A stretch of DNA of 39,296 nt from positions 1 through 39,296 of the forward strand of contig NZ_QUCM01000008.1 of NCBI RefSeq assembly GCF_003473545.1, given 5' to 3'. The position numbers and the translations under genes were made by a program. The stretch's first letter is position 1. Each line of letters opens with the position of its first letter. The stretch is from Clostridium sp. AM22-11AC. Lineage in GTDB: Bacteria; Bacillota; Clostridia; Lachnospirales; Lachnospiraceae. Shown one piece after another: positions 14,630-26,631 of the stretch. The notes under the pieces were generated by a model that saw only the letters and a program-made list of their open reading frames with translations, searched no databases and was not told the origin of the DNA.

Positions 14630-17600
14630 TTATAAAATCTGATCTTTCCCCTTTGCCTTATCCACTGCATCCCTTCCTGCAGGTGTCCCGGACACCCTTG
14701 CCTTCATTGCTGCGAGTTTTTCTTGCAATGAAGTCCGTTCTGCAGGTCGGTCTGCAAGTCTGCGTTCTCCTTCTGGTGCTGCTTTTTCCAAATTGCTCTG
14801 CTTGATTGGCATATCCGCAACCACTTCCTCCCGGTTATCCACTTTTTTCACATCTTCCTGTGGTTTTTCCGGTTCCGTGGCTTCGTCATCCATGCCAATC
14901 GCATCATCGCCCTTTTCATCCATGTTGAGTAAAGAATTAAGCTCTGCCAGACGCTCCAGTTTCTCGGCAAGTTCTGCTTCCTGTGGAAATGGCTTGTCTA
15001 CCTCTGCTTTTGCTGTTTCAAGCTGATGTTTCACATTGGATAGCTTCATCTGTGCTTCCTCAAGCTGTGAAGGCATGGCTTCCAGTACATTGTTGATTCT
15101 TGTGATATTTCCAAGCGGATCAGAGCCGACTTCCATCGGGTGGCTCATTGCTCCTTTGACATTCATCACAAATTTATTGTTAAAAGAATCAAAGGTTACA
15201 TTCAGCTTAAATCCAAGATATTCACCTACATCCGCACTGGCATTGATGCCTTTAATCTCCTTACACATGGCTATGATTGCAGTTCCAGCTTCCTTTTTGT
15301 CGGTGTATGATTTTCCACCCACCTGCATAAAGAACTGCTCCTTATCCTCCGGCTTATTTTTCGCATATTTATTCATATCAGCGGTAAAGCCTTCGATACG
15401 CTCCTTGAAAATGGCGATCTGATGCGGATAATGTTGTGTGATGTTATCCTCCAGCCTGTACTTCTGACTGGTATGGTTTGCCTTCATCAGTTTCAGCTTT
15501 GATACCTGAATATCGAGATCCATTTTTTCTTTTATGTAGGGATTGCCTGTGGCAAGTGCCTTGACCTCCGCATAGGAAAGTGCCGCTTCATCCACATCCT
15601 CACAGCTTCGTACCGGAGATTTACTGGTCATAATCTGTCCGATGAATTTCTGCTTATTCTCAATGAGCTGCCACGAGTAACTGTCAAATGTACCTTCCGT
15701 AACATAACGAAATATCTTGACCTTATCATTCTGGTTGCCCTGTCGTAAGATTCTTCCCTCCTGCTGTTCAATGTCAGAAGGTCTCCAAGGCACATCCAAA
15801 TGATGCAATGCAATCAGTCTGTCCTGCACATTCGTACCGGCTCCCATTTTGGCGGTGGAACCTAATAAAAAACGAACCTGTCCGCTTCTTACTTTTGCAA
15901 ACAGCTCCGCTTTTCTGAGTTCTGTATTGGCATCATGGATAAATGCTATCTCATTCTCCGGCACTCCTTTTTCCATGAGCTTATTTTTTATATCCTCATA
16001 CACATTGAAAGTGCCATCGCCCTTCGGTGTCGATAAATCACAGAAAATCAACTGTGCTGACTTCTGCTCTTTGGTATTTTCCCATATCTTATAGGCTTTC
16101 TCCACACAGGTTGACGCTTTGGAATTTTCCTCATCTGGAAGCATATCATTGAGCAGCCTCTGGTCAAGTGCCAGCTTTCTTCCGTCATTGGTAATCTTTA
16201 ACATGTTGTCCTCGTAAGGCTGTACCTGCCTGTCCCGGACTGCTTCGGCACGTTCCGCAAGTGACGCTACCATGTCTTTCTGGAACTCACTCGGCTTTAG
16301 AACCACATTTTCATATTCTGCTTCCGGCACAGGAAGTTTTAACATATCCGGTGTCTGAATGTCCGCACTCTCCTTGAAAAGTGCAATCAGCTCCGGCAGA
16401 TTGAAAAACTTCGCAAATCTTGTCTTTGCCCGGTATCCGGTTCCTTCCGGTGCAAGCTCTATGGCTGTCTGTGTTTCTCCAAAAGAAGCCGCCCATGCGT
16501 CAAAATGTCCCAGTCCCAGCTTTTGGAGCGTTCCATACTGAAGATAACGCATATTCGTGTAAAGCTCCGTCATGCTGTTGGAAATTGGCGTTCCGGTCGC
16601 AAAAGTTACACCCTTGCCGCCCGTGATTTCATCAAGATACTGGCACTTGGCAAACATATCAGATGACTTCTGTGCTTCTGTCTGTGCGATACCTGCCACA
16701 TTCCTCATTTTCGTATAAAGGAACAGGTTCTTGTAATTGTGGCTCTCATCCACAAACAGCCTGTCTACACCCAACTGCTCAAAAGTCACGACATTATCCT
16801 TACGGCTCTGGTCATTTAACTTGTCAAGCCGCACCTGCAATGCTTTCCTCGATTTTTCCATCTGCTTAATGGTATAACGCTCCCCGTTGTCTCTTTTTGC
16901 CTGATCAATAGCAAGCTCAATCTCATCAATCTGTTTTTCGATTGTGGCTGCCTGTCTTTCCTGTGATAACGGGATTTTTTCAAACTGACTATGCCCGATA
17001 ATAACGGCATCATAATCACCTGTTGCAATACGGGAACAAAATTTCTTACGGTTGGCGGGTTCAAAATCCTTTTTCGTTGCCGCAAGGATATTTGCTCCTG
17101 GATATAACCGTAAGAAATCACTTGCCCATTGTTCAGTCAGGTGGTTCGGCACCACGAATAATGACTTTTGGCATAGTCCCAGACGCTTGCTTTCCATTGC
17201 CGCCGCTGTCATTTCAAAGGTCTTTCCGGCACCAACGCAGTGTGCAAGCAGGGTATTATCCCCATACAGCACATGGGCAACCGCATTTTTCTGATGCGGC
17301 TTTAATTCAATATCCGGTGTCATACCCGGAAATTTCAGATGTGAACCGTCATATTCTCTTGGTCTGGTGGAATTGAAAAGCTCATTATATTTTGCCACAA
17401 GTGTCTGCCTGCGCTCCGGATCACGGAATACCCAGTCCTTAAATGCTTCCCTTATCGCTTCCTGCTTCTGGCTTGCAATCATGGTTTCCTTTTTATTAAG
17501 AACTCTTTTTTCCTTTCCATCTTCCTCAATGGTATCATAAACTCTTGTGTCTTTCAGATTTAAGGAATCTTCCAGTATCTTATAGGCATTTACCCGGCTT

Positions 17601-20600
17601 GTACCATAGGTCATGTTGACAAGCGTATTTCCAAAATCAGCGTTTTTCCCTTTAATGTTCCACTCTCCGGTCACACCCGAAAACTGCACCCCAATCGTAT
17701 CTCTGCGGAATAAATGCTCCGGTGTCTGGAACGTATCACGCATGAAATCATTGATATATTTTGGATCAATCCATGTGGCACCAATACGCACCTCAATCTC
17801 CGATGCGTCCAGCTCCCTCGGCTGTACCTGCGTAAGAGCCTGCACATTTGGAGCATATTCCGGATGATTTTCTGCATAGGTTGCTGCAATGGCAAGTTTC
17901 TCACGCACATTTCCGCTGAGATACTGGTCTGCTGTCTCCCAGACATCGGTAAGCGGGTTCTGAAAAATAACACCACGAAGCTCCTCAATCAGCGTATCCT
18001 TGTCCTTTTCAGTCAGCTCTGCCATATAATCAAGGTCGATTTTAGCTTTCTCTGCTAAAGATACTGCCAATGCTTCACTTGCAGTATCCACACTTGTGAC
18101 CACCTCTGCCCTTTTAATGGTACGCTTCGTGAACATATCCGCTTTGCCCTTGAAATTGCCCTCATCATCAAGTTTTTCCAAAGAACACAACAGGCAATAA
18201 CTGCTGTCCTGATTAAAGGCTCTCTTATTCGTCTGCGAATTGATCAGACCATATTTTTTCGAGAAAGAATCGTATAATGTGTTTAATTCCGCCTGTTTTC
18301 CCTTGATTGCCGCATCGGAATATTCCTCAAGCTGCATATCAATCAGCTCCTGCGTACAGTTACGGATTGCCACCATTCCCTTGATACGCTCTTTTGCGGT
18401 GTCTGATACTTCCACAGGCTTCATAACCGAGTTTTCACGGTAATATACCTCATTTTCAACTACGGTATAGCTGAAATTCTTGACGGACGGATCAGCCGGA
18501 ATACTCTGCCTGCTCATGTCATCCGCAAGCTCCTCATCCAGATCAATCGTATCAATCTGTCCTGTAATATTTTCAAGTGCTTTTGCTAACTGCTCCGCAA
18601 AAGGTCTGCTGTCATCTGCCCTGCAGGTGCTTTCCACGCCATAAGGACCGGATACCATTTCCATCTTTCCTACGATCTGCTCCGGATGCTGTGCAAAGTA
18701 AGCGTTCATTGCAATGCCATCTGCATCCTCTCCCAGATGTACCCAGTCCGGCTCACGCTCTACCATGCGGTCACGCTTCTGGAAAAATAAAATATCCGAA
18801 GTGACCTCGGTTCCTGCATTTGCCTTAAATGCGGTGTTCGGAAGTCGGACTGCACCTAGCAGATCAGCTCTTTGTGCAAGGTATCTTCTGACCTCCGGAC
18901 TTGCCTTGTCCATGGTTCCCTTGCTTGTGATAAAAGCAACCACACCACCGGGACGCACTTTATCCAACGTCTTTGCAAAGAAATAATCGTGTATCAGGAA
19001 ATTGTTTTTATCATACTGCTTATCTGCCACCTTATACTGACCAAAAGGCACATTTCCGATTGCAACATCAAAGAAATCATTCGGATAATCGGTCTTTTCA
19101 AAGCCTTTGATCTGCACATCTGCCTGCGGATAAAGCTGCTTTGCAATGCGTCCGGTAATGCTGTCAAGCTCCACTCCGTAAAGCCTGCTCTCTTTCATGG
19201 AATCCGGCATCATACCGAAAAAGTTGCCGATACCCATGGAAGGCTCCAGTACATTTCCTTTGGAAAATCCCATTTTCTCCAATGTTTCATACATCTGGCG
19301 GATAATAACCGGACTTGTATAATGGGCATTCAAGGTACTCTCCCTTGCCATGCGGTACTCCTCCGGCGATAACAGTTCCTTTAACTGGTGATATTCTGCT
19401 GACCAGTTTGATTTGCTCTCGTCAAACGCATCGGCAAGACCACCCCAGCCGACATACTGGGATAAAATCTGCTGTTCTTCCGGTGTAGCATAACGGTTTT
19501 CGCCCTCAATCTGCTCCAACAACTTAATTGCCGCAACATTTCTCTGGAATTTTTCTTTTGGAGAACCTTCGCCCAATCGGTCATCGCTGATATGGAAATT
19601 GACAGCGTTACTTTTATCCGGTGCAGCCACATTTATTTCCTGTACAGTCTTATTCTCCTCTGCCGAAGGTGTAAGCGGCTCCCATTCTCCGGTAAGCACC
19701 TGTGACAGCATTTCCTCTGTCTTTCGGTCTGCTTCTCCATTCTCCAGACGCTCACGGGCAAACTGCGTATCTATACTGTCCAGTTCATCTTCAGTCTGTT
19801 CTGTAACAACATTCTGTTCCTTTTCATCAGGAAACTCCGCTTCTGCTTTCCTGCCACTTTCTGCAAGCTCATTGCCCCAGTCCATTGCTTCCTGCAAAGT
19901 CGAAAATGTCTCCAATGCCGGACGGGTGGTGTCTGCCGTATCATAAATAGCATATCCGTCCACTTCCTTATCAATCCAAAGGAATACTCCCTCTGATAAG
20001 GTGGCACTCCACTGTGTCGGATTCCCATATTCATCATCAGCATCATGTACCACATGCCAGAATAATTTCTGCGATTCCTCTTGTGAAAATTCTTGTTGTG
20101 GCTCAGTTTCATCCGGCTCAGCGATACCATCCGTCCCATCAAAGCGTGAAAACACTTCTGCTTCGTGCCTGTCAATATCTTCCTCTGCCAAAGCATTGAT
20201 ATAATCATCTTCTACCTCGCCACGCTCCGGCTTATGGTCGTATTCAAAGGATTTCCCATTGACCTGTGCATAATAAAAACTGCTGTCCTCAATGTCATTT
20301 CCAAGCAGATATTTCTCTTTTTCACTGCCCCACTCATCAACCAGAACACACTCATATCCATCAATCGTGATCTTTTGCTGTGCTTCCTTTTCTTTTTCCC
20401 GAATCACATTGATATATCTTCTCGCCTGATTGGTAAATCCGTCCAGCACTGCCGGATGTGAGCTTAGAATCAGATCGTTGTTCTCCCACTCATTTTCCGC
20501 AACAATGTCCTTTGCCCAGTCCTTATTGTTCCGTGAAAAACGACCATCATAATCAAAATGCGTAACCGTATTTGCAAGAACAAATTCCACACAGTCAATG

Positions 20601-23164
20601 CCATATTTATCTATGATCTCATCTGCGGTATTCCTCGGAAGAACAAAACCATTGAATTTCTCAGCAATCAGTGCATCAATGTCTTTCTTACACTCTAACC
20701 GCTGTCCATGCTCCAGACGAGAAAGCTCACGCTGTCTTGCTTTTTCTGCCTGTTCTTCCTTGTAAGCCTTATAGTTTTCCTTTCCCTGTGGAGATAAGTA
20801 TTTGTCCTCTTTGATCAGCTCACGAAGCCTTTTCTCTACAACATTCCAGTTCAGAAGCACTTTTGCATACGGATTGCCATAACTGCCTTTCTCCAGACGG
20901 ATACCTTTTCCATCATGTTCATTATGGGAATCATCATTACCCGGCAGTCCGCCGGAACCACCACCAATGCCATATTCTTTTTTCAGAAAGGCTACCGCTT
21001 CCTTCTGGTCATGTCCTTCCATGAAATACTCATAGATGCGGAAAGCTCCATGCTCATAGCCGCTTCCCCTGCCTAGTGCATAGTCAATCTCATCCTGTGT
21101 AATAAAATCTTCCTGTGCTACTTCCACAGTATCTGGCAATGGAAATTCCAGCCTTTCTCTGTCAAGGTCTGCTATCTCCGATAACAGATATTCCGGTGAT
21201 TTCACATGCCGCCATTTTAATTCGGCTTCACCCGATGCAAGACGTTCCGCCGCATCTTCCAAAATATTTTTAAGCTGCTCCCTGCCCTCATGGGTAGAAA
21301 GAAGTTCCATGAGTTTTGCTTCACTCTCCGGATAGTTTCCGGCTTTTAATCCAAGCTCCTCCGGCATTTCATCCATGCCATCCCGCAGAAAGAAATAGAT
21401 CTGGTTGGCAACACGGTTCCGCTCCTGTGTATCCACAAGAAATGCTTCACTGGCACTCATATAAGTACCATTTTCGATCATAGAACGGATATGGCTCTCC
21501 ACATCTTCCCAATCCATCGTGACAATCGGCGTTTCCCTTGCCTGTGTTCCATAGCCGACACTCATACCATGCTCATCGAACCACACTGATACGGGATTTC
21601 CATTGATTTCAAAACCTTTTCCGGTCTGTCCGTACTCATTTTTCAGAAAATCCACCATCTGCTCGGCATTTCTGCCCTCTGTGTACTTTGCAAAGATACG
21701 CTTTCTGCTGTGCTGTTTTCCTCCGCCACTGCGAAGAATGGTTTCAAGCTCATTCTGTGGCAAAGAAAAAGCAGCGGGCATGGTATATTTCATACTTGCT
21801 TCCGCTGCTGCGACTGTTCCGACCTGCTCCTCAAAAGAAGGAAACAGGCTGAGTTGTGTAAAGGTGGGTTCCGGTGCTTCTCCCCGGAGAAGATCATCGG
21901 TGTCTGTTACAGACTGTAAACCAGTTCTCCCAGAACCACTTCCTCTGCTCGGTTCCGAATGCTGTTCATCTTCGCTACCCAGAGCATCTGATCGGCTTCC
22001 TTGAGTTGTTCGGTCACTCCCTCGGTTGCCGCCATCTGGCTCGTCAGCTTCTCCATTCTCTCCTCTGCCTGCTTCTGGATCGTCAGCAGGTGTTCTTTCA
22101 ATGTTCCTTTCAGAAGAAACGCTGAGTACACGCCCCTGTGGTTCTCCTTCAGATAAGTCTCCCTCATCATTCCGTACTTCGTTACCGTTCCCTCCGGCTG
22201 AATGTCCGCCTGTAATGTCGGAATCAGATAATCCCCGTTCTTTTCGTATGTCAGATTCATCGCTATTGCCCCTTTCTACGCTGTTTTGATTGTTGTCAAT
22301 ATATTCCTCATGTCCGCTCTCGCTTTCACGCTTTAACGCATTGTAGTCTATTTCAGAAGTATTTGCAAGTCCTTTCTGCGTTAAATTTTCTGTTTGTTCC
22401 TTTTCGTAGCTTCTGTTATATGCCCTTATGGTTCTTCCAATCTCTAAAAGTACCGGTTTTGCAAGCTCATTGGCTGCATCTCCAAGTACTGCTAGGGTAT
22501 CCATGGAATTAAATTCATGGATAAAATCGAAAGAAAATTCCGAACCATACTCCTGCATATCTGCACCACAGGCAGATAAAAGTGTAAAGGAAATGCTGTC
22601 CGATAATGTCTCCCTCAAGCGGATACCGACATTCTGCTCGTCCAGTCCTTCTAAAAAACTGCCCTCGATCATGTACTGCAAATCCGGCAACAATTCCTCA
22701 TAATAATCTGCCGCAATCCTCTCAGCTATCTCCATAAGTCTTTCTTCAAACAGCTTCTTATCATCGGTAGCACCATAAGTCTGCTCCAGACGCTTAATTA
22801 CATCTTCCTTATGTTCCTCATGTAATTCCCAGAGTTCCGGATACCGTCCGATTCTCCTTGCCGCATGGACATCTGAAACATCAAATACATATTTCAGACG
22901 CTTTCCATGTGCATCATCCTCGTCCAAAAGTGCGATACCCTTTGCCCCTTTGTTTACCCAGCAGTGCATACGCTCATTCCACAACTCTATGGAAGCACAC
23001 GCTGTTGCGTCCGGTCTTTGTGCATAGATTAAAAGCTGTTCCCGGAACGGATACTTGTATAATCTCGCCGCTGTAGTAAGGTATTTCATCCATTCCTCAC
23101 GATTTTTGACAACCTCGGCTGCTGTCTCTTTTGCCAGAGCCGATATAAAATCATATTTTCTCAC
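14630..23164 (-). CDS. Giant DNA methylase / SNF2-type helicase fusion
   Basis: About 2844 aa. The start is a GTG at 23164 with GGAG at 23171-23174; the longer frame has no ribosome site. An N-terminal ArdC-like segment resembles that of the downstream gene. Charged linkers and small LPD-type domains follow, with a sliding-clamp-like QLSLF at about 437. An adenine-N6 methylase domain carries '[12 protein letters not shown]' (about 1300) and 'GNVPFG' (about 1370). An SF2/SNF2 helicase follows: 'VGAGKT' (about 1976), 'DESHN' (about 2136), 'TGTP' (about 2190) and '[11 protein letters not shown]' (about 2470). The C-terminus is coiled coil. Such fusions are standard in Tn1549/CTn-type ICEs and probably modify and remodel transferring DNA to escape restriction. 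Its specificity is unknown. The frame is intact over 8.5 kb. Confidence 0.85.
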   Translation of the reverse strand: MRKYDFISALAKETAAEVVKNREEWMKYLTTAARLYKYPFREQLLIYAQRPDATACASIELWNERMHCWVNKGAKGIALLDEDDAHGKRLKYVFDVSDVHAARRIGRYPELWELHEEHKEDVIKRLEQTYGATDDKKLFEERLMEIAERIAADYYEELLPDLQYMIEGSFLEGLDEQNVGIRLRETLSDSISFTLLSACGADMQEYGSEFSFDFIHEFNSMDTLAVLGDAANELAKPVLLEIGRTIRAYNRSYEKEQTENLTQKGLANTSEIDYNALKRESESGHEEYIDNNQNSVERGNSDESDIRKERGLSDSDITGGHSAGGNGNEVRNDEGDLSEGEPQGRVLSVSSERNIERTPADDPEAGRGENGEADEPDGGNRGSDRTTQGSRSDALGSEDEQHSEPSRGSGSGRTGLQSVTDTDDLLRGEAPEPTFTQLSLFPSFEEQVGTVAAAEASMKYTMPAAFSLPQNELETILRSGGGKQHSRKRIFAKYTEGRNAEQMVDFLKNEYGQTGKGFEINGNPVSVWFDEHGMSVGYGTQARETPIVTMDWEDVESHIRSMIENGTYMSASEAFLVDTQERNRVANQIYFFLRDGMDEMPEELGLKAGNYPESEAKLMELLSTHEGREQLKNILEDAAERLASGEAELKWRHVKSPEYLLSEIADLDRERLEFPLPDTVEVAQEDFITQDEIDYALGRGSGYEHGAFRIYEYFMEGHDQKEAVAFLKKEYGIGGGSGGLPGNDDSHNEHDGKGIRLEKGSYGNPYAKVLLNWNVVEKRLRELIKEDKYLSPQGKENYKAYKEEQAEKARQRELSRLEHGQRLECKKDIDALIAEKFNGFVLPRNTADEIIDKYGIDCVEFVLANTVTHFDYDGRFSRNNKDWAKDIVAENEWENNDLILSSHPAVLDGFTNQARRYINVIREKEKEAQQKITIDGYECVLVDEWGSEKEKYLLGNDIEDSSFYYAQVNGKSFEYDHKPERGEVEDDYINALAEEDIDRHEAEVFSRFDGTDGIAEPDETEPQQEFSQEESQKLFWHVVHDADDEYGNPTQWSATLSEGVFLWIDKEVDGYAIYDTADTTRPALETFSTLQEAMDWGNELAESGRKAEAEFPDEKEQNVVTEQTEDELDSIDTQFARERLENGEADRKTEEMLSQVLTGEWEPLTPSAEENKTVQEINVAAPDKSNAVNFHISDDRLGEGSPKEKFQRNVAAIKLLEQIEGENRYATPEEQQILSQYVGWGGLADAFDESKSNWSAEYHQLKELLSPEEYRMARESTLNAHYTSPVIIRQMYETLEKMGFSKGNVLEPSMGIGNFFGMMPDSMKESRLYGVELDSITGRIAKQLYPQADVQIKGFEKTDYPNDFFDVAIGNVPFGQYKVADKQYDKNNFLIHDYFFAKTLDKVRPGGVVAFITSKGTMDKASPEVRRYLAQRADLLGAVRLPNTAFKANAGTEVTSDILFFQKRDRMVEREPDWVHLGEDADGIAMNAYFAQHPEQIVGKMEMVSGPYGVESTCRADDSRPFAEQLAKALENITGQIDTIDLDEELADDMSRQSIPADPSVKNFSYTVVENEVYYRENSVMKPVEVSDTAKERIKGMVAIRNCTQELIDMQLEEYSDAAIKGKQAELNTLYDSFSKKYGLINSQTNKRAFNQDSSYCLLCSLEKLDDEGNFKGKADMFTKRTIKRAEVVTSVDTASEALAVSLAEKAKIDLDYMAELTEKDKDTLIEELRGVIFQNPLTDVWETADQYLSGNVREKLAIAATYAENHPEYAPNVQALTQVQPRELDASEIEVRIGATWIDPKYINDFMRDTFQTPEHLFRRDTIGVQFSGVTGEWNIKGKNADFGNTLVNMTYGTSRVNAYKILEDSLNLKDTRVYDTIEEDGKEKRVLNKKETMIASQKQEAIREAFKDWVFRDPERRQTLVAKYNELFNSTRPREYDGSHLKFPGMTPDIELKPHQKNAVAHVLYGDNTLLAHCVGAGKTFEMTAAAMESKRLGLCQKSLFVVPNHLTEQWASDFLRLYPGANILAATKKDFEPANRKKFCSRIATGDYDAVIIGHSQFEKIPLSQERQAATIEKQIDEIELAIDQAKRDNGERYTIKQMEKSRKALQVRLDKLNDQSRKDNVVTFEQLGVDRLFVDESHNYKNLFLYTKMRNVAGIAQTEAQKSSDMFAKCQYLDEITGGKGVTFATGTPISNSMTELYTNMRYLQYGTLQKLGLGHFDAWAASFGETQTAIELAPEGTGYRAKTRFAKFFNLPELIALFKESADIQTPDMLKLPVPEAEYENVVLKPSEFQKDMVASLAERAEAVRDRQVQPYEDNMLKITNDGRKLALDQRLLNDMLPDEENSKASTCVEKAYKIWENTKEQKSAQLIFCDLSTPKGDGTFNVYEDIKNKLMEKGVPENEIAFIHDANTELRKAELFAKVRSGQVRFLLGSTAKMGAGTNVQDRLIALHHLDVPWRPSDIEQQEGRILRQGNQNDKVKIFRYVTEGTFDSYSWQLIENKQKFIGQIMTSKSPVRSCEDVDEAALSYAEVKALATGNPYIKEKMDLDIQVSKLKLMKANHTSQKYRLEDNITQHYPHQIAIFKERIEGFTADMNKYAKNKPEDKEQFFMQVGGKSYTDKKEAGTAIIAMCKEIKGINASADVGEYLGFKLNVTFDSFNNKFVMNVKGAMSHPMEVGSDPLGNITRINNVLEAMPSQLEEAQMKLSNVKHQLETAKAEVDKPFPQEAELAEKLERLAELNSLLNMDEKGDDAIGMDDEATEPEKPQEDVKKVDNREEVVADMPIKQSNLEKAAPEGERRLADRPAERTSLQEKLAAMKARVSGTPAGRDAVDKAKGKDQIL

Positions 23165-23195
23165 ACAGTTCTCCTTCCTGTCATAGATACGACAA

Positions 23196-23228
23196 AAAGG
23201 CAGCCACATACACTACATGACTGCCTTT
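23196..23228 (-). terminator. Terminator-like hairpin before the giant methylase gene
   Basis: AAAGGCAG (23196-23203) pairs with CTGCCTTT (23221-23228), with TTTTT following on the minus strand. The arms and the adjacent CCAC...TGA bases match the hairpin at 14509-14534. It follows the stop of the 98-aa gene by 21 bases and precedes the GTG start by 31. Confidence 0.55.
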
Positions 23229-23249
23229 CCTTTATTTCCCGTTACATTC

Positions 23250-23546
23250 CTATTCTGTTGTACCAAAGCTGAAAGTCTTACTCTCAGCCGCTTTCTTAGG
23301 CGTAAACCTTGCCTTAACTTCCGCAACCCTCCCCTCTAACGCCTGAAACATCACATCTACCTGTTCCTGTGTATATTCGTAGGAACCTCGATTTGCAAGA
23401 TTCTCCAGTCTGCCAATAGCATCAACCGCCTTATTCATGCGGTACTCGCCAATACGGATAAACTTCTCCGCCTTTGTCTCATTTTCCTTTGCTGCAGGTT
23501 CACCCTGCATTTCCTCTGTAGTCATTGTTACATTTGTTTCTTCCAT
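23250..23546 (-). CDS. Small conserved-looking ICE protein, unknown function
   Basis: About 98 aa, charged and helical ('FIRIGEYRMNKAVDAIG', 'YTQEQVDVMFQALEGRV'), with no membrane segment. The frame extends to 23561, but GGAGG (at 23555-23559) sits inside that extension, 8 bases before the ATG at 23546, which I take as the start. It lies between terminator-like hairpins on both sides and just upstream of the giant methylase, where related ICEs also carry a small protein of this type. I recognise no family. It is probably cytoplasmic and could bind DNA or partner with the methylase; this is position-based guesswork. Confidence 0.65.
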   Translation of the reverse strand: MEETNVTMTTEEMQGEPAAKENETKAEKFIRIGEYRMNKAVDAIGRLENLANRGSYEYTQEQVDVMFQALEGRVAEVKARFTPKKAAESKTFSFGTTE

Positions 23547-23568
23547 GTGATTTCCCTCCATTTTTGAT

Positions 23569-23603
23569 AAAAAAAGAGAGCGTACAGTTTTCCCATACGC
23601 TCT
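23569..23603 (-). terminator. Strong intrinsic terminator before the 98-aa gene
   Basis: AGAGCGT (23577-23583) pairs with ACGCTCT (23597-23603). On the minus strand the stem is followed within two bases by seven T (23575-23569). It should stop transcription from the upstream genes only 23 bases before the start of the 98-aa gene. Either the transfer operon is split here or read-through is controlled. The ~100 bases to 23702 hold no gene. Confidence 0.7.
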
Positions 23604-23702
23604 AACGCTGTGTTGTTATTAAATTGTATGTGGTATACTGTCGTACCGCTAAATTAAATTTCTCGACATCCACAAATAGAGAATTGTCTATTACATTTCC
23701 CA

Positions 23703-24443
23703 TTATAGTTGATTTTCTAATTCGTCGAGAATGAATTTTTGTGAAATAGATGAAATCATTTCTACAACTTCCATAACAAAGTTCCTCATAAATTCTCTAT
23801 AACAAATCACAATTTCACCCTTATATAACACTATGAATAACTTCTCTTTATTGCTACCTTCTTTATACTCATCATACTCAAGTTTAATATTAGTTTGATG
23901 TACGATTTGATCTCTTAATGATCTTCCTCTCTCGCTACCACAGAGTAAACGAAAAGCATGTGTATCAAGTTTATCTATTTCACAAAGATATGATTTTAAA
24001 TAAATAAATTTATCATTTTCATCCTTCAATATTTTCTTTGTGAATTTATTGAAACTATCATTTCTTTCATGAAAAGCTATACAATGAAAAATAGTAGCTA
24101 CTACATCTAATGCATTTCTTGCAAAAAGGATTGTACTTTCAGTATGATAAAGCAATGTTGTTTCATCATCTCCAAAAAGGCAAGGCATTTCCATGTTCTG
24201 TGAGACTTCAAATTCATTTAAATTTTCAATAGCACATTTTTCTGCAAACAACATCATTTTGATTTTCTGATGACATATTACTGCTTTCTCTTTTAAATTG
24301 ATTTTAGTTTCTGTATCTATACTGGTATTATGTTCAATAAGATTAAATAGATCATAACCTATTTGTATTTTTGGTATGATATCACCATAGTCCGATGTCA
24401 ACTTCAAATCAAGTGATACAAGTTCATTTCTGTCTAACCACAT
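23703..24443 (-). CDS. AT-rich cargo protein with HEPN-like Rx4H motif
   Basis: 246 aa. I start it at the ATG at 24443, with GGAG at 24453-24456; the frame is open to a TTG at 24497 but has no ribosome site there. No membrane segment is seen. The C-terminal half contains 'SLRDQIVHQTNI' (about residues 174-185), an Rx4H arrangement like that in HEPN ribonucleases and in the Abi protein at 9096, preceded by helices rich in Leu, Phe and Ile. The gene is clearly AT-richer than topB and the methylase on either side and is followed by a strong terminator. This suggests inserted cargo in an otherwise conserved operon. A defence or toxin role is possible; I recognise no named family. Confidence 0.55.
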   Translation of the reverse strand: MWLDRNELVSLDLKLTSDYGDIIPKIQIGYDLFNLIEHNTSIDTETKINLKEKAVICHQKIKMMLFAEKCAIENLNEFEVSQNMEMPCLFGDDETTLLYHTESTILFARNALDVVATIFHCIAFHERNDSFNKFTKKILKDENDKFIYLKSYLCEIDKLDTHAFRLLCGSERGRSLRDQIVHQTNIKLEYDEYKEGSNKEKLFIVLYKGEIVICYREFMRNFVMEVVEMISSISQKFILDELENQL

Positions 24444-24511
24444 TAAGTATTTCTCCTTAACTTTACAAATTCCGATACTTTCCCCACTATACCACAATCA
24501 CAGCTACATTC

Positions 24512-26629
24512 CTACCCTTGCTTTCCTGCCTTTTGAGAAAATTCCATCTTAAACTTATACTGGAATCCCTTGATTTCTTTTCCATCCTTCGTATAGGAAA
24601 ACTCCTCTATGCTCTCCGGAATCAAATAAGCATCATAGCTGCCTTTCTTGCCTTTTAATCCTTTTACAAGTATCTTTTTCCCTTGAAGCAGGCTCTTGAC
24701 CTGTGTATCGGAAAGTGTTACCCCAAGTGCCTTGCCGACATTCATACCGCACTTCCCGGTACAGTACGCTCCGAATTTTCCCTTGACTACATCGGCACCG
24801 CACTTCGGGCATTTGCCTAGCACTTCCTGTTCACCCTTGCCTGTGCCAAACATGGCTTTCTGCTCATCACTAACGCTGTGATAGGTCTTTACAAGATCAG
24901 TTACCATTGCTTCAATACCAGACATAAACTGCTCTGCAGCAACTTCTCCTTTGGATACAAGTGTAAGCTCATTTTCCCAGTCAGCAGTCAGTTTCGGAGA
25001 TTTTACTACATCCGGAAGTATCGTGATCAGCTTCATTCCGTCCTCTGTCGGAATCATCTGCTTTTTCTCACGCTTTACGAATCCGTCTTTTACCAGTTTT
25101 TCAATAATGTCAACTCTGGTGGCAGGTGTGCCAAGTCCTTTTCTCTCCACTTCGTCACCCATATCTTCTGCTCCGGCTCGCTCCATGGCAGACAGTAAGC
25201 TGTCCTCGGTGTAATGTTTCGGTGGCTGTGTGAAATGCTCGGAAACTCTTGTCTGCTCCACTGCAATCGTCATGCCCTCACGAAGCTCCGGCAGCTTCTT
25301 TTCTTCCTCTGCATCCGATTTATCCTCTGCGGTTTTATAGGAATTTTTGAAGAAATCCTCAAATTCCTTCCATCCATTTTTCCACACTTCCTTGCCGGAT
25401 ACCTTAAATACAGTATTGTTGCAGGTAATCACTGCCTTTGTGGAATTATAAATGTGCTTCTCCCCGGTCGCACACAGCAGACGGTTTGCACAAAGGGAAA
25501 GTATCTTCATTTCGCTCTCCGGGATTGCCTTTAAGTCCTGCTTGATGATCTCCATGGTAGGAATGATTGCGTGGTGGTCCGTCACTTTCTTGCTGTTCAA
25601 AATTCTTTTAATATCTGGATTGAACATGATATTCTGCTCAAATAACAGAGAATTGAAAATCGCTTCGATCACATTTTTTGCAGTACCTTCCATGTCATCG
25701 GAAAGATACTGGCTGTCTGTTCTTGGATAAGTTACTAACTTTTTCTCATAAAGGCTCTGCGTATATTCCAATGTCTGCTTGGCAGTAAAACCAAACAGAC
25801 GGTTTGCATCCCTTTGGAGTGTTGTAAGGTCATAGAGCTTCGGCGGTGCTACCCACTTTTCTTCCTTTACCACGGAAGTGACAAGAGCCTGTCCGTTTTC
25901 ACAGGCTCCTGCAATCCTCTCTGCTTCCGTTTTATCACTGATATGCTCTGATACCGCATCCAGACCATTTCCCATGATGTGAGCCATATAATAGGCTTCT
26001 TTCTTGAAATTCATGATTTTACTTTCACGATCCACCAGCATGGCAAGTGTCGGTGTCTGCACTCTGCCAACCTTCAATGCCTTACCGCCATATAATACCG
26101 TAAAAAGTCTTGTCCCATTGATACCCACAAGCCAGTCTGCTTCCTGCCTGCATAATGCTGAATGATACAAGTTATCATAGTCGCTGCCTGGGCGAAGATT
26201 ATGGAAGCCGTCACGGATAGCACTTTCCTCCATGGAAGAAATCCATAACCGCTTCATCGGTTTTCTGCACCCTGCCATGTTGTAGGTCAGGCGAAAGATC
26301 AGCTCACCCTCCCTTCCAGCATCGGTAGCACATACAACGGCATCTACCCTGTCATCATGCATGAGCTTTTTCAAAATCTGATACTGTGCTTTTGTATCAC
26401 TTTTCACTTCATGCTGCCATTCCTGCGGAATGATCGGAAGGCTCTCATAGCTCCATTTCTTCCATGCTTCCTCATAGCTTTCCGGCTGTGCCAGTTCTAC
26501 CAGATGTCCCACACACCATGATACCAGATACTCATTGCCTTCCAAATATCCGTCCTTACGCTGTGTGGCACCAAGAACCGCCGCAATGCTCTGTGCCACA
26601 CTCGGCTTCTCTGCAATTACAAGCTCCAT
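24512..26629 (-). CDS. topB: DNA topoisomerase III (type IA), ICE-borne
   Basis: 705 aa. The N-terminal Toprim domain opens with 'LVIAEKPSVAQSIA' and includes 'ATDAGREGELIFR'. The catalytic tyrosine is Tyr301 in 'VTYPRTDS'. The C-terminus carries a single four-cysteine zinc ribbon (CPKCG...CTGKCG, about residues 603-628) and a short basic tail. It relaxes or decatenates single-stranded regions of DNA and probably resolves topological problems during ICE transfer or replication. GGAGG precedes the ATG at 26629 by 7 bases, and the gene lies two bases after the DUF4366 gene's stop. TopB at this position is standard for Tn1549/CTn4 ICEs. It is an accessory copy rather than the housekeeping enzyme. 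Confidence 0.92.
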   Translation of the reverse strand: MELVIAEKPSVAQSIAAVLGATQRKDGYLEGNEYLVSWCVGHLVELAQPESYEEAWKKWSYESLPIIPQEWQHEVKSDTKAQYQILKKLMHDDRVDAVVCATDAGREGELIFRLTYNMAGCRKPMKRLWISSMEESAIRDGFHNLRPGSDYDNLYHSALCRQEADWLVGINGTRLFTVLYGGKALKVGRVQTPTLAMLVDRESKIMNFKKEAYYMAHIMGNGLDAVSEHISDKTEAERIAGACENGQALVTSVVKEEKWVAPPKLYDLTTLQRDANRLFGFTAKQTLEYTQSLYEKKLVTYPRTDSQYLSDDMEGTAKNVIEAIFNSLLFEQNIMFNPDIKRILNSKKVTDHHAIIPTMEIIKQDLKAIPESEMKILSLCANRLLCATGEKHIYNSTKAVITCNNTVFKVSGKEVWKNGWKEFEDFFKNSYKTAEDKSDAEEEKKLPELREGMTIAVEQTRVSEHFTQPPKHYTEDSLLSAMERAGAEDMGDEVERKGLGTPATRVDIIEKLVKDGFVKREKKQMIPTEDGMKLITILPDVVKSPKLTADWENELTLVSKGEVAAEQFMSGIEAMVTDLVKTYHSVSDEQKAMFGTGKGEQEVLGKCPKCGADVVKGKFGAYCTGKCGMNVGKALGVTLSDTQVKSLLQGKKILVKGLKGKKGSYDAYLIPESIEEFSYTKDGKEIKGFQYKFKMEFSQKAGKQG

Positions 26630-26631
26630 CT

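Noticed and set aside
21907..22260. 117-codon minus-strand frame inside the giant methylase gene, possible frameshift
   Set aside because: The main frame continues uninterrupted through the same stretch (a charged Gly/Glu/Arg linker), so no frameshift is needed.
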